From the NCBI GenBank assembly GCA_934095965.1, contig CAKOKR010000002.1, forward strand, positions 1 to 64,000: a stretch of DNA of 64,000 nt, written 5' to 3'. Both the position numbers and the translations under genes were made by a program. Source of the stretch: an uncultured Bacilli bacterium. Its GTDB lineage: Bacteria; Bacillota_I; Bacilli_A; RF39; UBA660. Each line of letters starts with the position of its first letter. The first letter of the stretch is position 1. The notes beneath the pieces are model-generated. The model was not told the origin of the DNA, made no database searches, and saw only the letters and a program-made list of their open reading frames with translations. Positions 7,664 to 16,153 of this stretch are shown in pieces.

Positions 7664-10216
7664 TTATACTCTTATAGCAATACCCCTTTTTTTCAAAATA
7701 TATTTTCTAAGCCAATCAACTGGAAATACAGACAAAGCTAAAACAAGTACTAAAATAAGTTCATTTAACTCTAATCCATAAGTTCTAAATATGTCTCCTC
7801 CATTATAAATAATAAACATCTGAGCAATAAAGATAAAACCAAATACCAAAATAAAAGCTTTATTCTTACCTAAATTAGCAAATGTATTAATTCTTACAGT
7901 TCTTGCATTAAATGCATTAAAAATACCCATGAATATAAACATTGCAAAATATGCTGTCATTAAATATTTATCATTATCACCCACTCTAATCAAAGATTTA
8001 AATATCGGAGCCTTTAAAAACACAATACATAACAAAGCACAATATACTCCAGTCCAAATAATTTCACTATACATATATTTATTCATAATTGGATTATCTT
8101 TCCTCTTCGGTGGTTCATTCATATACTCAAGTAGTGGTGCTTCATATGAAAATGCTATTCCTGCAAAAGTATCCATAATCATATTAAGCCAAAGCATCTG
8201 AACAATAGTAATCGGTGTTGTAACTCCAATAAATGAACCAACTATAGATAAAACTAAAGCACACATATTAACTGTTAACTGATAAATAATAAACTTTCTA
8301 ATACTTTTAAAAATAGTTCTTCCATACAAAATAGCTTTACTAATTGATAAAATATTATTATCAAGTATTACTATATCTGCAGCTTCTTTTGCAACATCAG
8401 TTCCACTTCCAACAGCAAAACCAACATTAGCTTTTTTTAAAGCTGGAGCATCATTTACTCCGTCTCCTGTCATACCAACTACTAAATCCATTGATTCTAA
8501 AATATTTACCATTCTACTTTTATCACTCGGTAAAGCTCTAGCAATAACAGCAATATTTTTATATTTTTTCTTTATTTCTTCATCACTTAATCTAGCAAGT
8601 TCATCACTACTTAAAACAAGATAATTATCTATATCAATAAGACCAACCTCACGTGCAATAGCTTCCGCTGTATCTTTTGCATCCCCCGTAACCATTATTG
8701 GTTTTATTCCAGCACCTTTAATTAATCTAATACCTTCTTTTGCTTCACTTCTAAGTTCATCTTTAATATTAACAAAACCAATAAAACATAATTCATCCAT
8801 ACTTTTACCATATGCAAATACAATTACTCTACCAGCTGCCTTAGTAAATGAAGAAATTTTCTTCTTTATTCCATTTTGATTTATAAAACTTTTCTTACTT
8901 CCATCACTTGCTAAATAACTTTTACACTTATGAATAATTACTTCACTAGCACCTTTTATAAAAATATTTCCATCACTTAAAGTAATACTACTATATTTTT
9001 TCTTACTATCAAATAATTCTTTAGAAACAATATTCTTTTTAACACCCCTACCAATAAACCCCATTAAAGCTCTATCCGTGGAATTTCCACCAACTAAATT
9101 ATCACCACTAAACTCACTTTGATTATTTAAAGCTAAACTAGTATAGTAAATATCATAATTATTTAAAGCCTTTAACTCACTACTACTTTTATAAATCTTT
9201 AACTCCGGAGTAACAAAACATACAACCTTCAAAGCACCCTTTGTTAATGTACCAGTTTTATCAGTAAGTAACACATTTAGGCTACCTGCAGTTTCAATAC
9301 CTACAAGTTTTCTAACTAACACATTATCTTTTAACATCCTTTTCATATTACTAGATAAAACTAAAGTAATCATCATTGGTAAACCTTCAGGTACAGCAAC
9401 AACAATAATTGTAACAGATAAAGTAAGGGCATACATCAAATGATTAAACATCAAAGGAAAATCACTAATTGTTGCTTTAATTAAATTAATATCAAAGTTA
9501 TTTTCTATAACTATACTTGCAAATAAATATGATATACTAGCTAAAAGTGCTCCGACATAACCAATTCTACTAATAGTTTTAGCAAGACCCCTTAACTTAA
9601 TTTTCAATGGACTTTCTGGTACTACTTCTTGTAATTCATAAGAAATTTTTCCCATTAAAGTATTATCACCAATACAATCAACCATCATTAATGCTTCACC
9701 ATCATAAACAACTGAACCACCATATACTTTACTTTTACTAACCTTTAAAGCTTCCTTGCTTTCGCCATTTAATGATGATTCATCAACACTAATTTTGCCA
9801 CTAAGTAAGTATCCATCACAACATACTTTATCTCCACTTGATAAAACAAGTACATCACCAACAACTACATCTTTAGAAAAAATCTCTTTAACAACACCAT
9901 TTCTTTTAACCTTTACTTTTCCATTTAACTGTTCACTTTGTAACCTTTCAAAAGCTTTTTCGCTTCCATACTCACTTATACTTGATATAAAAGATGCTAA
10001 AAATATTGCTATAAGTATTCCAATAGTTTCAAAAAAATCAAAATTTCTAAATAAAACAACTACCTTGATAGCAAGTGCAATAAGAAGTATCTTAATAATG
10101 GGATCTCCCAGTGATTCAAGTAATAGATGCATAAAAGTATTTTGCTTTCTCTTTGTTATTTCATTCGTACCATATTTATTTCTAGATTCAATTACTTCTT
10201 TATCTGTTAAGCCCAT
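7664..10216 (-). CDS. Calcium-transporting P-type ATPase (PMCA/PMR1-like, type II)
   Basis: An 850-residue ion pump. Visible motifs are the N-terminal cation-ATPase domain, SLNGES in the actuator domain (about 149-153), PEGL in membrane helix 4 (276-279), the phosphorylated Asp319 in DKTGTLTKG, MVTGD, and GDGVNDAPAL with the hinge. Helix 6 reads LWLNMIMDTFAG, the type IIB calcium pump signature. It should export Ca2+ from the cytoplasm using ATP. It has its own GGAGG site and is separated from der by a terminator, so it starts its own unit. Confidence 0.9.
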   Translation of the reverse strand: MGLTDKEVIESRNKYGTNEITKRKQNTFMHLLLESLGDPIIKILLIALAIKVVVLFRNFDFFETIGILIAIFLASFISSISEYGSEKAFERLQSEQLNGKVKVKRNGVVKEIFSKDVVVGDVLVLSSGDKVCCDGYLLSGKISVDESSLNGESKEALKVSKSKVYGGSVVYDGEALMMVDCIGDNTLMGKISYELQEVVPESPLKIKLRGLAKTISRIGYVGALLASISYLFASIVIENNFDINLIKATISDFPLMFNHLMYALTLSVTIIVVAVPEGLPMMITLVLSSNMKRMLKDNVLVRKLVGIETAGSLNVLLTDKTGTLTKGALKVVCFVTPELKIYKSSSELKALNNYDIYYTSLALNNQSEFSGDNLVGGNSTDRALMGFIGRGVKKNIVSKELFDSKKKYSSITLSDGNIFIKGASEVIIHKCKSYLASDGSKKSFINQNGIKKKISSFTKAAGRVIVFAYGKSMDELCFIGFVNIKDELRSEAKEGIRLIKGAGIKPIMVTGDAKDTAEAIAREVGLIDIDNYLVLSSDELARLSDEEIKKKYKNIAVIARALPSDKSRMVNILESMDLVVGMTGDGVNDAPALKKANVGFAVGSGTDVAKEAADIVILDNNILSISKAILYGRTIFKSIRKFIIYQLTVNMCALVLSIVGSFIGVTTPITIVQMLWLNMIMDTFAGIAFSYEAPLLEYMNEPPKRKDNPIMNKYMYSEIIWTGVYCALLCIVFLKAPIFKSLIRVGDNDKYLMTAYFAMFIFMGIFNAFNARTVRINTFANLGKNKAFILVFGFIFIAQMFIIYNGGDIFRTYGLELNELILVLVLALSVFPVDWLRKYILKKRGIAIRV

Positions 10217-10299
10217 ATGCTTGTCCTCCCAAATAATATTATGAAATAATTACTATTTGTAGAACAAAAAACATCTAATCCCTAAAATAACTCCTATAA

Positions 10300-10326
10300 A
10301 AAGATCCGACACTGTCGGACCTTTTT
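10300..10326 (-). terminator. Terminator downstream of der
   Basis: TCCGACA (10305-10311) and TGTCGGA (10313-10319) make a tight GC-rich hairpin with flanking A and T runs. It closes the engB-prepilin-der unit and separates it from the calcium ATPase gene. A-runs on both sides would make it bidirectional. Confidence 0.85.
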
Positions 10327-10341
10327 AAAACACTTATATAT

Positions 10342-11643
10342 TTATTCACTCTTATTCTTAAATTGTAACACAATTGGTGTTCCATCAAAATCAATATTAT
10401 TTCTAATTTGATTTTCTAAATATCTTTCATAACTAAAGTGTACCAAACCTTTATTATTTACTGAAAAAGTAAACTTTGGTGGACAACTTCCGGTTTGACT
10501 TACAAAATAAATCTTAAGTCTTTTTCCCTTATAAGAAGGTGGTTCATGAATACTTACTGCTTCCATAATAATATTATTTAAAACACTAGTTTTAACTTCT
10601 TTTCTATTATTATTATAAGCATTTATAACCTCAGGCATCAAAGTACTAACACGTTTCTTAGTCTTTGCACTTAAAAATACTACATGTGCATAAGGAATAA
10701 ATTGAAATTCATTTTTAATTAATTCTTTCCAAGTTTTAATATCTTTATCTGGATTATTTATTGTATCCCATTTATTAACACATATTACAATACCTTTACC
10801 AGCATCCAAGGCATATGATGCAATATGTTTATCATGTTCAATAATTCCAACAGATGCATCAATTACTAAAACACATACATCACTTCTATCTATTGCTTTT
10901 AAACTTCTAATTAAACTATATTTTTCAACAGATTCATAAATCTTACCTTTTTTTCTCATACCTGCTGTATCAATAACTGTTATATCTTCATGATTATATT
11001 TAAATTTAGTATCTATTGCATCTCTTGTTGTTCCTGCTATATCACTTACTATTGCTCTATCTTCATTTAATATTGCATTAATTAAACTACTCTTACCTAC
11101 ATTTGGTCTACCAATAATACAAAACTTAAGACTATCATCTTCATCAACTACTTCTTCAGGTAAATCATTAGTAATAGTTTTTAATAAATTATCAATGCCA
11201 ATATTATGTGATGCACTAACACATAATATATCACTAAAGCCTAATTCATAAAAACCATAAACATTATCTTTTCTTTTATCATTATCTATTTTATTTACAA
11301 CAACAATAATTTTTTTATTACTTTTATGAAGTATTTCAGCAACTCTTCTATCATGAGCATCAATATCTTCAATTCCATCAACTACAAATAACACTAAATC
11401 AGCTTCATCTATTGCTAGTGTTGCTTGCATTAATATATCTTTTGAAAAATCATCATTTCCAATAGTTATACCACCTGTATCTATTAAATAAAAACTTTTA
11501 TCTTGATAATTACATCTTCCATATATTCTATCTCTAGTTACACCCGGTGTATCCATTATAATAGATTTATTTTCTTTAATTAAACTATTAAATAAACTAC
11601 TTTTACCTACATTTGGTTTACCAACTAAACATACTGTTTGCAT
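10342..11643 (-). CDS. der: Ribosome-associated GTPase Der (EngA)
   Basis: A 433-residue GTPase with the diagnostic tandem G domains: GKPNVGKSS (8-16), DTPG and NKID in the first; GRPNVGKSS (about 178-186), DTAGMRKKG and NKWD in the second; then a C-terminal KH-like domain (about 350-433). Der is essential for late assembly of the 50S ribosomal subunit. The gene follows the prepilin and engB genes in one unit, so two ribosome-assembly GTPases share a transcript here. Length and motifs are complete. Confidence 0.97.
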   Translation of the reverse strand: MQTVCLVGKPNVGKSSLFNSLIKENKSIIMDTPGVTRDRIYGRCNYQDKSFYLIDTGGITIGNDDFSKDILMQATLAIDEADLVLFVVDGIEDIDAHDRRVAEILHKSNKKIIVVVNKIDNDKRKDNVYGFYELGFSDILCVSASHNIGIDNLLKTITNDLPEEVVDEDDSLKFCIIGRPNVGKSSLINAILNEDRAIVSDIAGTTRDAIDTKFKYNHEDITVIDTAGMRKKGKIYESVEKYSLIRSLKAIDRSDVCVLVIDASVGIIEHDKHIASYALDAGKGIVICVNKWDTINNPDKDIKTWKELIKNEFQFIPYAHVVFLSAKTKKRVSTLMPEVINAYNNNRKEVKTSVLNNIIMEAVSIHEPPSYKGKRLKIYFVSQTGSCPPKFTFSVNNKGLVHFSYERYLENQIRNNIDFDGTPIVLQFKNKSE

Positions 11644-11658
11644 ATTTTACCTCACTTT

Positions 11659-12102
11659 CTATAATGTTTCATTACATACATTACTTTCATTATTACTTTT
11701 AATATCAATCATCTTAGCATATACTCTATTATTTTTTCTATATATATATAATTCATCACATAACATACTATTTCTAGTTACATTATTAATTAAATCTTTT
11801 TGATTATTACTATTTAATTCTCTAGTTTCATAATAACCATTTTTAATAAGTGTTACAACACTCACTCTTTTACAAAAACTATACTCTACACCATCTATAT
11901 TACATTTGCTATCTAATATATCAGGTTCTTCTTGACCATATACTATTGCACTAGCTTCTAAATCATTAACCTTGGTATCAACTATTTTTTTTAAAGAATT
12001 ATTTCTTATTTTCATTACACTAAATGTACCTATTATAATAACTAAACTAAGTATAACAATAACAGCTAGTAATTCCACTAAAGTAAACCCTTTATTTTTC
12101 AT
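11659..12102 (-). CDS. Type IV prepilin-like (pseudopilin) protein
   Basis: A 147-residue protein with a class III prepilin leader: the short basic MKNKG, then the cleavage and methylation site GFTLVELLAV and a hydrophobic helix (about 5-27), followed by a soluble domain with four Cys residues. It would be processed by a PilD/ComC-type peptidase and enter a competence or type IV-like pseudopilus. No pilus ATPase, peptidase or other pilin gene is nearby. It overlaps the end of engB by 11 bases and precedes der, so it sits inside a GTPase operon. Confidence 0.75.
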   Translation of the reverse strand: MKNKGFTLVELLAVIVILSLVIIIGTFSVMKIRNNSLKKIVDTKVNDLEASAIVYGQEEPDILDSKCNIDGVEYSFCKRVSVVTLIKNGYYETRELNSNNQKDLINNVTRNSMLCDELYIYRKNNRVYAKMIDIKSNNESNVCNETL

Positions 12103-12679
12103 TATATCCCTCGATTATACTAAGTACTTCACTTCTTCCCTTTTTAGTAACCGTAGAAAAAGTAATTACTTCATCATCACTTGATAACTTTAATGTATCT
12201 TTAATTAACTTATCTTGTTTAATTCTACCATTTTTACCAACCTTATCATATTTAGTGGCAACAATAGTAATATCCAAATTATAGTATTTTAAAAATTCAT
12301 ACATTAACAAATCATCTTCCGTAGGTTTATGTCTATAATCAATTAATAAAAATACATGTTTAAGATTCTTTCTTTCTTTTAAGTATTCTTCGATCATTAA
12401 TCCAAACTTCTTTTGGGTATCTTTACTAACACTAGCATAACCATAACCAGGTACATCAACTAAATAAAAACAATCATTAACTTTATAAAAGTTTAATGTC
12501 TGAGTCTTTCCAGGTTTAGAACTAGTTCTTGCAAAGTTCTTTCTTTCAATCAAAGTATTAATAAAACTACTTTTACCAACATTACTTCTACCTACTAGTA
12601 AGAATTCATTTTTATTATCGATTGGATACTGACTTCTTCTTACAGCTATAATTGGTTCACTTACATTTTCAATTTGCAT
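12092..12679 (-). CDS. engB: Ribosome biogenesis GTP-binding protein EngB (YsxC/YihA)
   Basis: A 195-residue single-domain GTPase with GRSNVGKSSFI (G1), the G2 Thr in SKPGKTQ, DVPGYG (G3) and TKYDKVG (G4), matching the EngB family in length and motifs. It acts in large-subunit assembly. ATG 12679 is chosen because GAGGTG lies just upstream; a GTG at 12691 would overlap that site. It is the first gene of engB-prepilin-der, and its stop overlaps the prepilin start. Confidence 0.95.
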   Translation of the reverse strand: MQIENVSEPIIAVRRSQYPIDNKNEFLLVGRSNVGKSSFINTLIERKNFARTSSKPGKTQTLNFYKVNDCFYLVDVPGYGYASVSKDTQKKFGLMIEEYLKERKNLKHVFLLIDYRHKPTEDDLLMYEFLKYYNLDITIVATKYDKVGKNGRIKQDKLIKDTLKLSSDDEVITFSTVTKKGRSEVLSIIEGYNEK

Positions 12680-12758
12680 ATTGCACCTCACACACTAATT
12701 ATATATTATTTCATGGAAAAATGCAAATATTCATACAATTTATTAAGGAGGATTACTT

Positions 12759-13112
12759 ATGCATAATACAAATTTTCCTCCAAATATTGATCCTCATTCG
12801 TTTTCAATACTTGCTGTTGTAGCAGGTTATGCTTGTGTGGGAAACTATAATGCTAATGAACAAAATTCAATTGGTAACTGGCTTATTTTAGTAGGTCAAT
12901 ATATTTTAACTCATGCAGCACAACAACAATTAATAGAGTCTCGTATTGAAAATAGTAATATAAATATAAACTCAAAGAATGCAAAAAATGGAGGTTCTCC
13001 ATATACAGATAACAGCCAAGGCAAAAGTAATCAAAATCAAAGAAATGAAGTAGATTTCATACTTGATGCATTAAAAACAATGCAAGATGAATTAAAAAAG
13101 AAGAATACATAG
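12759..13112 (+). CDS. Conserved-looking small protein of unknown function
   Basis: A 117-residue protein with a hydrophobic, Gly/Asn-containing segment (about residues 14-55: ILAVVAGYACVG, NEQNSIGNWLILVGQYI), then a Gln/Asn-rich linker and a charged helical C-terminus. It resembles unnamed small proteins of gut Bacillota with the pattern 'ANEQNSIGNW..LVGQ'; that is my recollection and carries no function. A strong AAGGAGG site precedes the ATG. It is transcribed opposite to its neighbours as a single gene. Confidence 0.6.
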   Translation: MHNTNFPPNIDPHSFSILAVVAGYACVGNYNANEQNSIGNWLILVGQYILTHAAQQQLIESRIENSNININSKNAKNGGSPYTDNSQGKSNQNQRNEVDFILDALKTMQDELKKKNT

Positions 13113-13174
13113 TGTATACTTCTTAAAAGACACAGTTAAGTTAATGAGCTCGCTTTTTCAAAACTGTCCGTCAA

Positions 13175-14785
13175 TCAGTTTATTGAGATTGGATCAGCGG
13201 CTGTGCCGCTTCCCGATGCATAGTTCACGGAAGATGAGAGATAGAAGACTGGGCGCACCGCATATGTATCTTTCGCATAGAAATTCGAGACGCCACCAGT
13301 GTCATACATACGGAACACACGATAGCCGTCGACCGCACTACGGGAAAGAGTCCATTCACCAAGTCCCATATACATCCAATTGACATTTTTAATGGCTGCG
13401 TCTTCATAATTTTCAAGTTTTGCTGTCCATGCACTTGGTGCTGCTGCAAATCCATAATCAGTTACATACATTAATCCTATTTTGGCACTATATTCTGTTT
13501 TATTATCTGTACTATATTTTGTTACTGGATTCACTATTTCATTTTGATATGCTGTTTTGGCTGGTTGTGCTCCTATATTTAACCATGTATTTCCACCAAC
13601 CTTCCATGTTGTCATATCAATTTTATTTGCCCATTCTGCTCCTATATTTGTTATGAAGTTTTGATTTAAATTTGTTTTATTTAACAAACTTGTACTCCAT
13701 GTATTTGAACCCAATCCATTATTTATACTTGTATTATTTTTATAATTCCATGTATACGTTACAATATTATCATAATTATTTCCTTTATAAGTTGAATTAC
13801 CATACGTATATTTATCTTTATAATCTCCATCCGTACCTAATAATGCACTTGTTGCATAATCTGATTTGATTAGTTTTACTTTATCTCCAAATACTCCGAT
13901 AATTCTATACAGATTATCTGCTGGGCATGGTGTTACGTTTGATCCAAAACATACATAATTATTTACTGCTTCACTTGCTCCAGCATATCTGTATGAATTA
14001 TCTCCTGCCCCATTTGTTAGGTTTGCATCATGATAATAGATATTTGAAGCAGTATTTAATCCATTATAATAATCAACAATACAATTACCTAAGTTATCTC
14101 CATTACCACAGAAATCTGCTATGGTTGAAGGTATTTTATCTTTTTGTAAAACAACATCAATATTTAATGTCGAATTTTCATTTACTGATTGATCTGTTTC
14201 AAGATTAACAAAAGTTAAAGTAAATGTCCATGTATGAATTACTTCTGATTTGTTACTAGCTGTTGCTATAACGTGGTCAGTTACTATGTTAAATGCTCCA
14301 CTTACTCCAGTTATATCAAAACCTTTTAAATTATTATTAACTGTAACAAATTTCAAATTATCAGAACTAGTTTCTACTATATTACCATTTTCATCTTTTA
14401 CAGTTAATATAACCTCAGGTTTCTTATCAGTTGTTGTATAAGTATACGTATTATTTTTTATTATAACACCTGCAAAGTATTTACTTGATGCACTTTCTGT
14501 CTTACTTGATGCCATTAACTTTACTTTTGGATTTGTTGTAGCAGTTAAGTTACTACCACCAGTTTTAAAATTATCTGTATTTGCACTTAAAGATAATGTA
14601 TTTCCTTTTGTAAATATTATTGTATCTCCACTTGCTGTTACTTCACCAGCTCCTTCAACATCATCATCTATCGTCGGAGCTAAATAAGAATAAGTAAACT
14701 TACCTATTAATAAAGCTATAGTTATTAATATTAAAATAAATATTAAAACTAAAGATATTGTTCTTGCATTTATTTTTTTATTCAT
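13175..14785 (-). CDS. Secreted/surface protein with variable-type C-terminal domain
   Basis: A 536-residue exported protein: an N-terminal membrane/signal segment (about 9-32), a beta-rich region, then a C-terminal domain (about 225-536) with IGVFGDKVKLIKSDYA and an ending WTLSR ... VRPVFYLSSSV ... GSGTAADP. This ending resembles the DUF6273 / Lcl_C-like domains of gut bacterial surface proteins, which include targets of diversity-generating retroelements; this is recognition by pattern. The last 220 bases (13175 to about 13400) are near 50% G+C against about 30% before, with different codon choice, suggesting replacement by gene conversion or transfer. No reverse transcriptase is in the window. 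A 6-bp stem (AAACTG/CAGTTT, 13161-13181) spans the stop. Confidence 0.65.
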   Translation of the reverse strand: MNKKINARTISLVLIFILILITIALLIGKFTYSYLAPTIDDDVEGAGEVTASGDTIIFTKGNTLSLSANTDNFKTGGSNLTATTNPKVKLMASSKTESASSKYFAGVIIKNNTYTYTTTDKKPEVILTVKDENGNIVETSSDNLKFVTVNNNLKGFDITGVSGAFNIVTDHVIATASNKSEVIHTWTFTLTFVNLETDQSVNENSTLNIDVVLQKDKIPSTIADFCGNGDNLGNCIVDYYNGLNTASNIYYHDANLTNGAGDNSYRYAGASEAVNNYVCFGSNVTPCPADNLYRIIGVFGDKVKLIKSDYATSALLGTDGDYKDKYTYGNSTYKGNNYDNIVTYTWNYKNNTSINNGLGSNTWSTSLLNKTNLNQNFITNIGAEWANKIDMTTWKVGGNTWLNIGAQPAKTAYQNEIVNPVTKYSTDNKTEYSAKIGLMYVTDYGFAAAPSAWTAKLENYEDAAIKNVNWMYMGLGEWTLSRSAVDGYRVFRMYDTGGVSNFYAKDTYAVRPVFYLSSSVNYASGSGTAADPISIN

Positions 14786-14869
14786 TCATCACACCTCTAT
14801 CATATACTATATAAATTATTATAACATTTAATTTTACTTTAATAAAGCTTTTTTATAAAAAATCACCCA

Positions 14870-14898
14870 TTGACAAAATATAAATAATAAAGTACAAT
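14870..14898 (+). promoter_or_regulatory. Sigma-A promoter of the tandem-repeat RNA
   Basis: TTGACA (14870-14875), a 17-base spacer and TACAAT (14893-14898) form a near-consensus promoter. Transcription should start around 14905, just before the first RNA repeat. It is the only clear promoter before the M3 peptidase gene. Confidence 0.75.
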
Positions 14899-14904
14899 GT
14901 ATAT

Positions 14905-15041
14905 GTACATGTGAATCGCTTCCGGGTGGTGCGAGCAATAAATAATCCCGAGAGAGTATGTCAATCGCTTACGGATGGTGCGAGTAATAAATAATTCCGG
15001 AGGAAAATCTATAAAACTCAGTATAATCTATTGAGTTTTTA
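14905..15041 (+). ncRNA. Tandem H-type pseudoknot RNA, candidate riboswitch/leader
   Basis: Two 43-nt copies (14914-14956 and 14963-15005) repeat with a 49-nt period. Each contains TCGC, CGGR, GCGA and YCCG in that order, which can fold as an H-type pseudoknot: stem 1 TCGC/GCGA (14916-14919 with 14931-14934; 14965-14968 with 14980-14983) and stem 2 CGGR/YCCG (14923-14926 with 14947-14950; 14972-14975 with 14996-14999). The last pair of stem 2 changes from G-C to A-U between copies, a compensatory change, and the loop between GCGA and YCCG is A-rich (AATAAATAAT). A near-consensus promoter precedes and a terminator follows. I do not recognise it as any known riboswitch. Confidence 0.6.
15013..15041 (+). 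terminator. Intrinsic terminator after the pseudoknot RNA
   Basis: AAAACTCA (15013-15020) pairs with TGAGTTTT (15032-15039), followed by T residues. It lies between the tandem repeats and the M3 peptidase start, so it either ends a small RNA or acts as an attenuator for the peptidase gene. Confidence 0.7.
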
Positions 15042-15079
15042 TTTAATTTCTGTTAAAATAACCAATTAACGAGGGATAT

Positions 15080-16141
15080 ATGGAAAATTTTTGGTATAAA
15101 CATGAATTAATATATTATGAAAAAGTATTAAATAGACTACTTAATGATACATCAAGCAACAAAGAAAGAATTAAAGATAATCTTGATATAATAGAACAAA
15201 TCTGGGAAAAAGAAAAAATAAGTTTAAATATCGAAGATATCTTACTTAAAGATTACCTTGATTTAAGTAAAACTAAATTCTTATGGAAACCTATCGAAGA
15301 ATCTGCTAGACTTGATTCATCATTTATACCAAATTTAAAAGTTAAGAAAATAGATTTTACTAATAAAGAATTATTTGAATTAATCCATGATTTTTTTAAA
15401 AATGCAACAAATAAAGAGATATATGAATTGTTTTTAAAAATATATAACAATAATAAAAAAAGTATTCATATCATAGATAAAGATTATTCTTATCCCGGAG
15501 ATACCCTTTATATAGATTATTTCAATAAAACATATATCCAAGTATATAAAGACCATACCTTCGAAGATTTAACAACTCTTGCTCATGAATTTGGTCATGC
15601 AATTCAATTTAATTCAAATTATAATATTAATTACTTTAAAGATTTAAATGTTTATCTAGAAATAGTAAGTATATTTTTTGAACTATTATGTTGTGAATAT
15701 TTTTATAAAAGTGAATTTAAATTAAATGCTTTAGCTAGTGAATATAGTGCTATATATGATAATATTGAATCATGTAAAGATCTAAAAGAAGAATTTAAAA
15801 TATTTAGAAAAATAAATTACTTAGAACATGAAAATAAAAATGATTTAAAAAATAAAATAAGTAAAATAGCATCAACATTACCTATAGAATATACAAAATA
15901 CTTTATAGATATCTTACCCAGAGACTACTACATTTATTCATTTGCTTTTGTTGTTGCTAGTAATCTAATAAAACTATATAAAAAAGATAGAGACTTTGCC
16001 CTTCAAGTATTAAAAGAACTAATAAATATTGATTTAAAAGTTAATGCATATAAATATTATCAAGAATTAGAAAACTTAGATTTAGTTACAACTGATGGTT
16101 TAAAAAATTTAACTAGAAATATTAAAAGAAGATGCAAGTAA
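15080..16141 (+). CDS. M3-family zinc metallopeptidase, compact form
   Basis: A 353-residue protein with the M3 active site LTTLAHEFGHAIQF (His about 168 and 172 with Glu169) and a downstream Glu in EIVSIFFELL as the probable third zinc ligand. The C-terminal helical region fits the oligoendopeptidase/thimet oligopeptidase fold. Typical PepF-type enzymes are about 560-600 residues, so most of the N-terminal lobe is short or absent. It should hydrolyse peptides in the cytoplasm; there is no signal peptide. The start ATG 15080 follows GAGGGAT. There is no room for a promoter between the upstream terminator and this start, so expression probably depends on read-through. Confidence 0.75.
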   Translation: MENFWYKHELIYYEKVLNRLLNDTSSNKERIKDNLDIIEQIWEKEKISLNIEDILLKDYLDLSKTKFLWKPIEESARLDSSFIPNLKVKKIDFTNKELFELIHDFFKNATNKEIYELFLKIYNNNKKSIHIIDKDYSYPGDTLYIDYFNKTYIQVYKDHTFEDLTTLAHEFGHAIQFNSNYNINYFKDLNVYLEIVSIFFELLCCEYFYKSEFKLNALASEYSAIYDNIESCKDLKEEFKIFRKINYLEHENKNDLKNKISKIASTLPIEYTKYFIDILPRDYYIYSFAFVVASNLIKLYKKDRDFALQVLKELINIDLKVNAYKYYQELENLDLVTTDGLKNLTRNIKRRCK

Positions 16142-16153
16142 GCATCTTCTTTC

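Noticed and set aside
13144..14441. Several plus-strand ORFs opposite the surface protein gene
   Set aside because: They are shadows: Leu/Tyr-rich low-complexity translations without ribosome-binding sites, opposite a coherent exported protein.
14911..14996. Short ORFs within the tandem RNA repeats
   Set aside because: A 27-codon GTG reading and a 9-codon ATG reading exist, but the substitutions between repeat copies fit RNA stem pairing better than codon conservation; neither resembles a known leader peptide.
14914..15005. T-box or known riboswitch in the tandem repeat
   Set aside because: GGGTGGT resembles part of the T-box sequence, but there is no specifier stem and the 49-nt repetition is wrong; glycine, guanidine, preQ1 and fluoride motifs also do not fit.
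14914..15005. CRISPR array
   Set aside because: There are only two copies and they are almost contiguous, without spacers.
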